Positions 38,636 through 39,708 of a stretch of 39,708 bases of DNA are shown piece by piece. The stretch is taken from contig JAGWMU010000006.1 in NCBI GenBank assembly GCA_028873095.1, positions 1 through 39,708 on the forward strand, in the 5' to 3' direction. Under the pieces are notes generated by a model. The model made no database searches and had not been told where the DNA came from. It worked only from the letters and a program-made list of their open reading frames with translations. Made by a program: the position numbers and the translations under genes. The stretch comes from Pseudomonadota bacterium. GTDB lineage: Bacteria; Pseudomonadota; Gammaproteobacteria; Xanthomonadales; Rhodanobacteraceae. Position 1 is the first letter of the stretch, and each line of letters starts with the position of its first letter.

Positions 38636-39708
38636 GTGCCCGGCGCCGACACCATTGCCGCCATCGCCAGCGCCCCTGGCGCGGCCGGCGTGGGCGTGGT
38701 GCGGGTATCCGGACCGGCCGTGCCGGCGATCGCGCGGACCCTGCTCGGCCGCGCGCCGCGGGCACGCCACGCGCACCTGCTCGCGCTGCGCGATGCCGGC
38801 GGCGCCCTGATCGATCGCGGCCTGCTGCTGCATTTCCCCGCCCCCGCCTCGTATACCGGCGAGCACGTGCTGGAGTTGCAGGGCCACGGCAGTGCGGTGC
38901 TGCTGGACGCCTTGCTGCGGCGGGTCTGCCAGCTCGGTGCGCGGCTGGCGCGGCCCGGCGAATTCACCGAACGCGCCTTCCTCAACGGCAAGCTCGACCT
39001 GGCCCAGGCCGAAGCCGTGGCCGACCTGATCGCCGCTCGTTCGCAGGCGGGCGCCCGCGCCGCGCTGCAGTCGATGGAGGGCGTGTTCTCGCGCAAGGTC
39101 GAGGCACTGCTGCAGGATCTGATCGCCCTGCGTGTGCATATCGAGGCGGCGATCGATTTCCCCGAGGAGGAAATCGACTTTCTGGCCGACCCGGCCATCG
39201 GTCGCCGGCTCGATGCCGTGCGCGCCGAACTGGCCGACCTGTTGCGCGAGGCGAAACGCGGGCTGCGCCTCAACGACGGCCTGCGCGTGGTGATCATCGG
39301 ACGGCCGAACGCCGGCAAGTCCAGTCTGCTCAACGCGCTGGCCGGCAGCGACCGCGCCATCGTCAACGCCGCCGCCGGCACCACCCGCGACGTGCTGCGC
39401 GAAGCGCTGAGCCTCGACGGCATCGCGCTGGAGCTGGCCGACACCGCCGGCCTGCGCGAGACCGACGATGAGGTCGAGCGCGAAGGCGTGCGCCGCGCGC
39501 AGGGCGAACTGCAGCGCGCCGACGTGGCCCTGCTGGTCACCGACGCCGCGCACGCCGATGCCGACCTGGCCTGGTTCGCCGCCTTGCCGCCCGGCGTCGA
39601 GCGCCTGCTGCTGATCAACAAGATCGATCTCGCCGGCCGCGCCGCGCACAGCGAGCTGCGCGCCGGCTGCCGCTGGCTGTGGGCATCGGCCAAGACCGGC
39701 GCCGGCCT
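38636..39708 (+). CDS. mnmE: tRNA modification GTPase MnmE (5' part)
   Basis: The frame starts with GTG two bases after the DUF885 stop and stays open to the window end (357 codons). It begins PGADTIAAIASAPGAAGVGV, the standard MnmE start, with the folate-binding N-terminal domain including SYTGEHVLELQGHG and the RPGEFTERAFLNGKLDLAQAEAVADLI stretch (in parts). The GTPase domain shows GRPNAGKSS (222-230), GTTRDV (248-253), DTAG (269-272) and NKID. MnmE with MnmG makes the 5-carboxymethylaminomethyl group of wobble uridine in several tRNAs. The C-terminal helix end with its CxGK motif is outside the window. Confidence 0.97.
   Translation, partial: MPGADTIAAIASAPGAAGVGVVRVSGPAVPAIARTLLGRAPRARHAHLLALRDAGGALIDRGLLLHFPAPASYTGEHVLELQGHGSAVLLDALLRRVCQLGARLARPGEFTERAFLNGKLDLAQAEAVADLIAARSQAGARAALQSMEGVFSRKVEALLQDLIALRVHIEAAIDFPEEEIDFLADPAIGRRLDAVRAELADLLREAKRGLRLNDGLRVVIIGRPNAGKSSLLNALAGSDRAIVNAAAGTTRDVLREALSLDGIALELADTAGLRETDDEVEREGVRRAQGELQRADVALLVTDAAHADADLAWFAALPPGVERLLLINKIDLAGRAAHSELRAGCRWLWASAKTGAG

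Noticed and set aside
1-39708. CRISPR arrays, tRNA or rRNA genes, prophage, or complete insertion sequences
   Set aside because: No regularly spaced direct repeats, cloverleaf sequences, phage structural genes or transposase genes were seen in reading both strands.

Overview
This is a GC-rich, gene-dense chromosomal window from a gammaproteobacterium. Protein content (type I glutamine synthetase, an HyfB-type membrane complex, PagL, an ECF/ChrR singlet-oxygen module, a DcaP-like porin, MnmE) and the GTAGGAGCGC-type intergenic repeats fit the Xanthomonadales/Lysobacterales, probably Rhodanobacteraceae (Rhodanobacter, Dyella, Luteibacter or Frateuria). The taxonomic placement is inference from similarity, not a measured result. 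No rRNA, tRNA, CRISPR array, prophage or intact insertion sequence was seen.

Left part (1-8808). The 3' end of glnA closes with a strong intrinsic terminator. Six minus-strand genes (hyfB-C-E-F-G-I order, 7700 down to 503) then encode a complete membrane module of the complex I / group 4 hydrogenase superfamily. Its catalytic-type subunit has lost the cysteines that bind the NiFe site, so it belongs with the energy-converting hydrogenase-related (Ehr) complexes, not with true hydrogenases. Divergent from it is a ribbon-helix-helix regulator overlapping an unrecognised 261-residue protein; a perfect inverted repeat lies between the two units.

Middle part (8935-19104). An MFS exporter faces a pair of overlapping periplasmic M16 proteins, one with an intact zinc site and one without. 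A PagL-like lipid A deacylase follows. A tripartite drug exporter operon (MarR regulator, outer-membrane lipoprotein, EmrA-like adaptor, EmrB-like MFS pump) is read on the minus strand, with a palindromic probable MarR operator upstream and a REP-like hairpin between adaptor and pump.

Lipid / singlet-oxygen region (19105-29539). An eight-gene minus-strand operon with overlapping ends encodes a desaturase, an FAD amine-oxidase-like protein, DUF1365, two different CFA-synthase-like methyltransferases, DUF2878, DUF1295 and a lipocalin. Upstream in the same direction are an ECF sigma factor, a ChrR-type zinc anti-sigma factor and a photolyase gene broken by an internal deletion. The same promoter-like motif (TGCATCC-N16-CGTAT) occurs upstream of both the sigma gene and the desaturase, tying the regulator to the lipid operon.

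Right part (29775-39708). A small hypothetical gene, a poorly coding stretch, a DcaP-like porin, a glutathione S-transferase, a WYL regulator, and an overlapping set (ParB-like protein, SulP transporter, DUF885 peptidase) lead to the 5' part of mnmE, which runs off the window.
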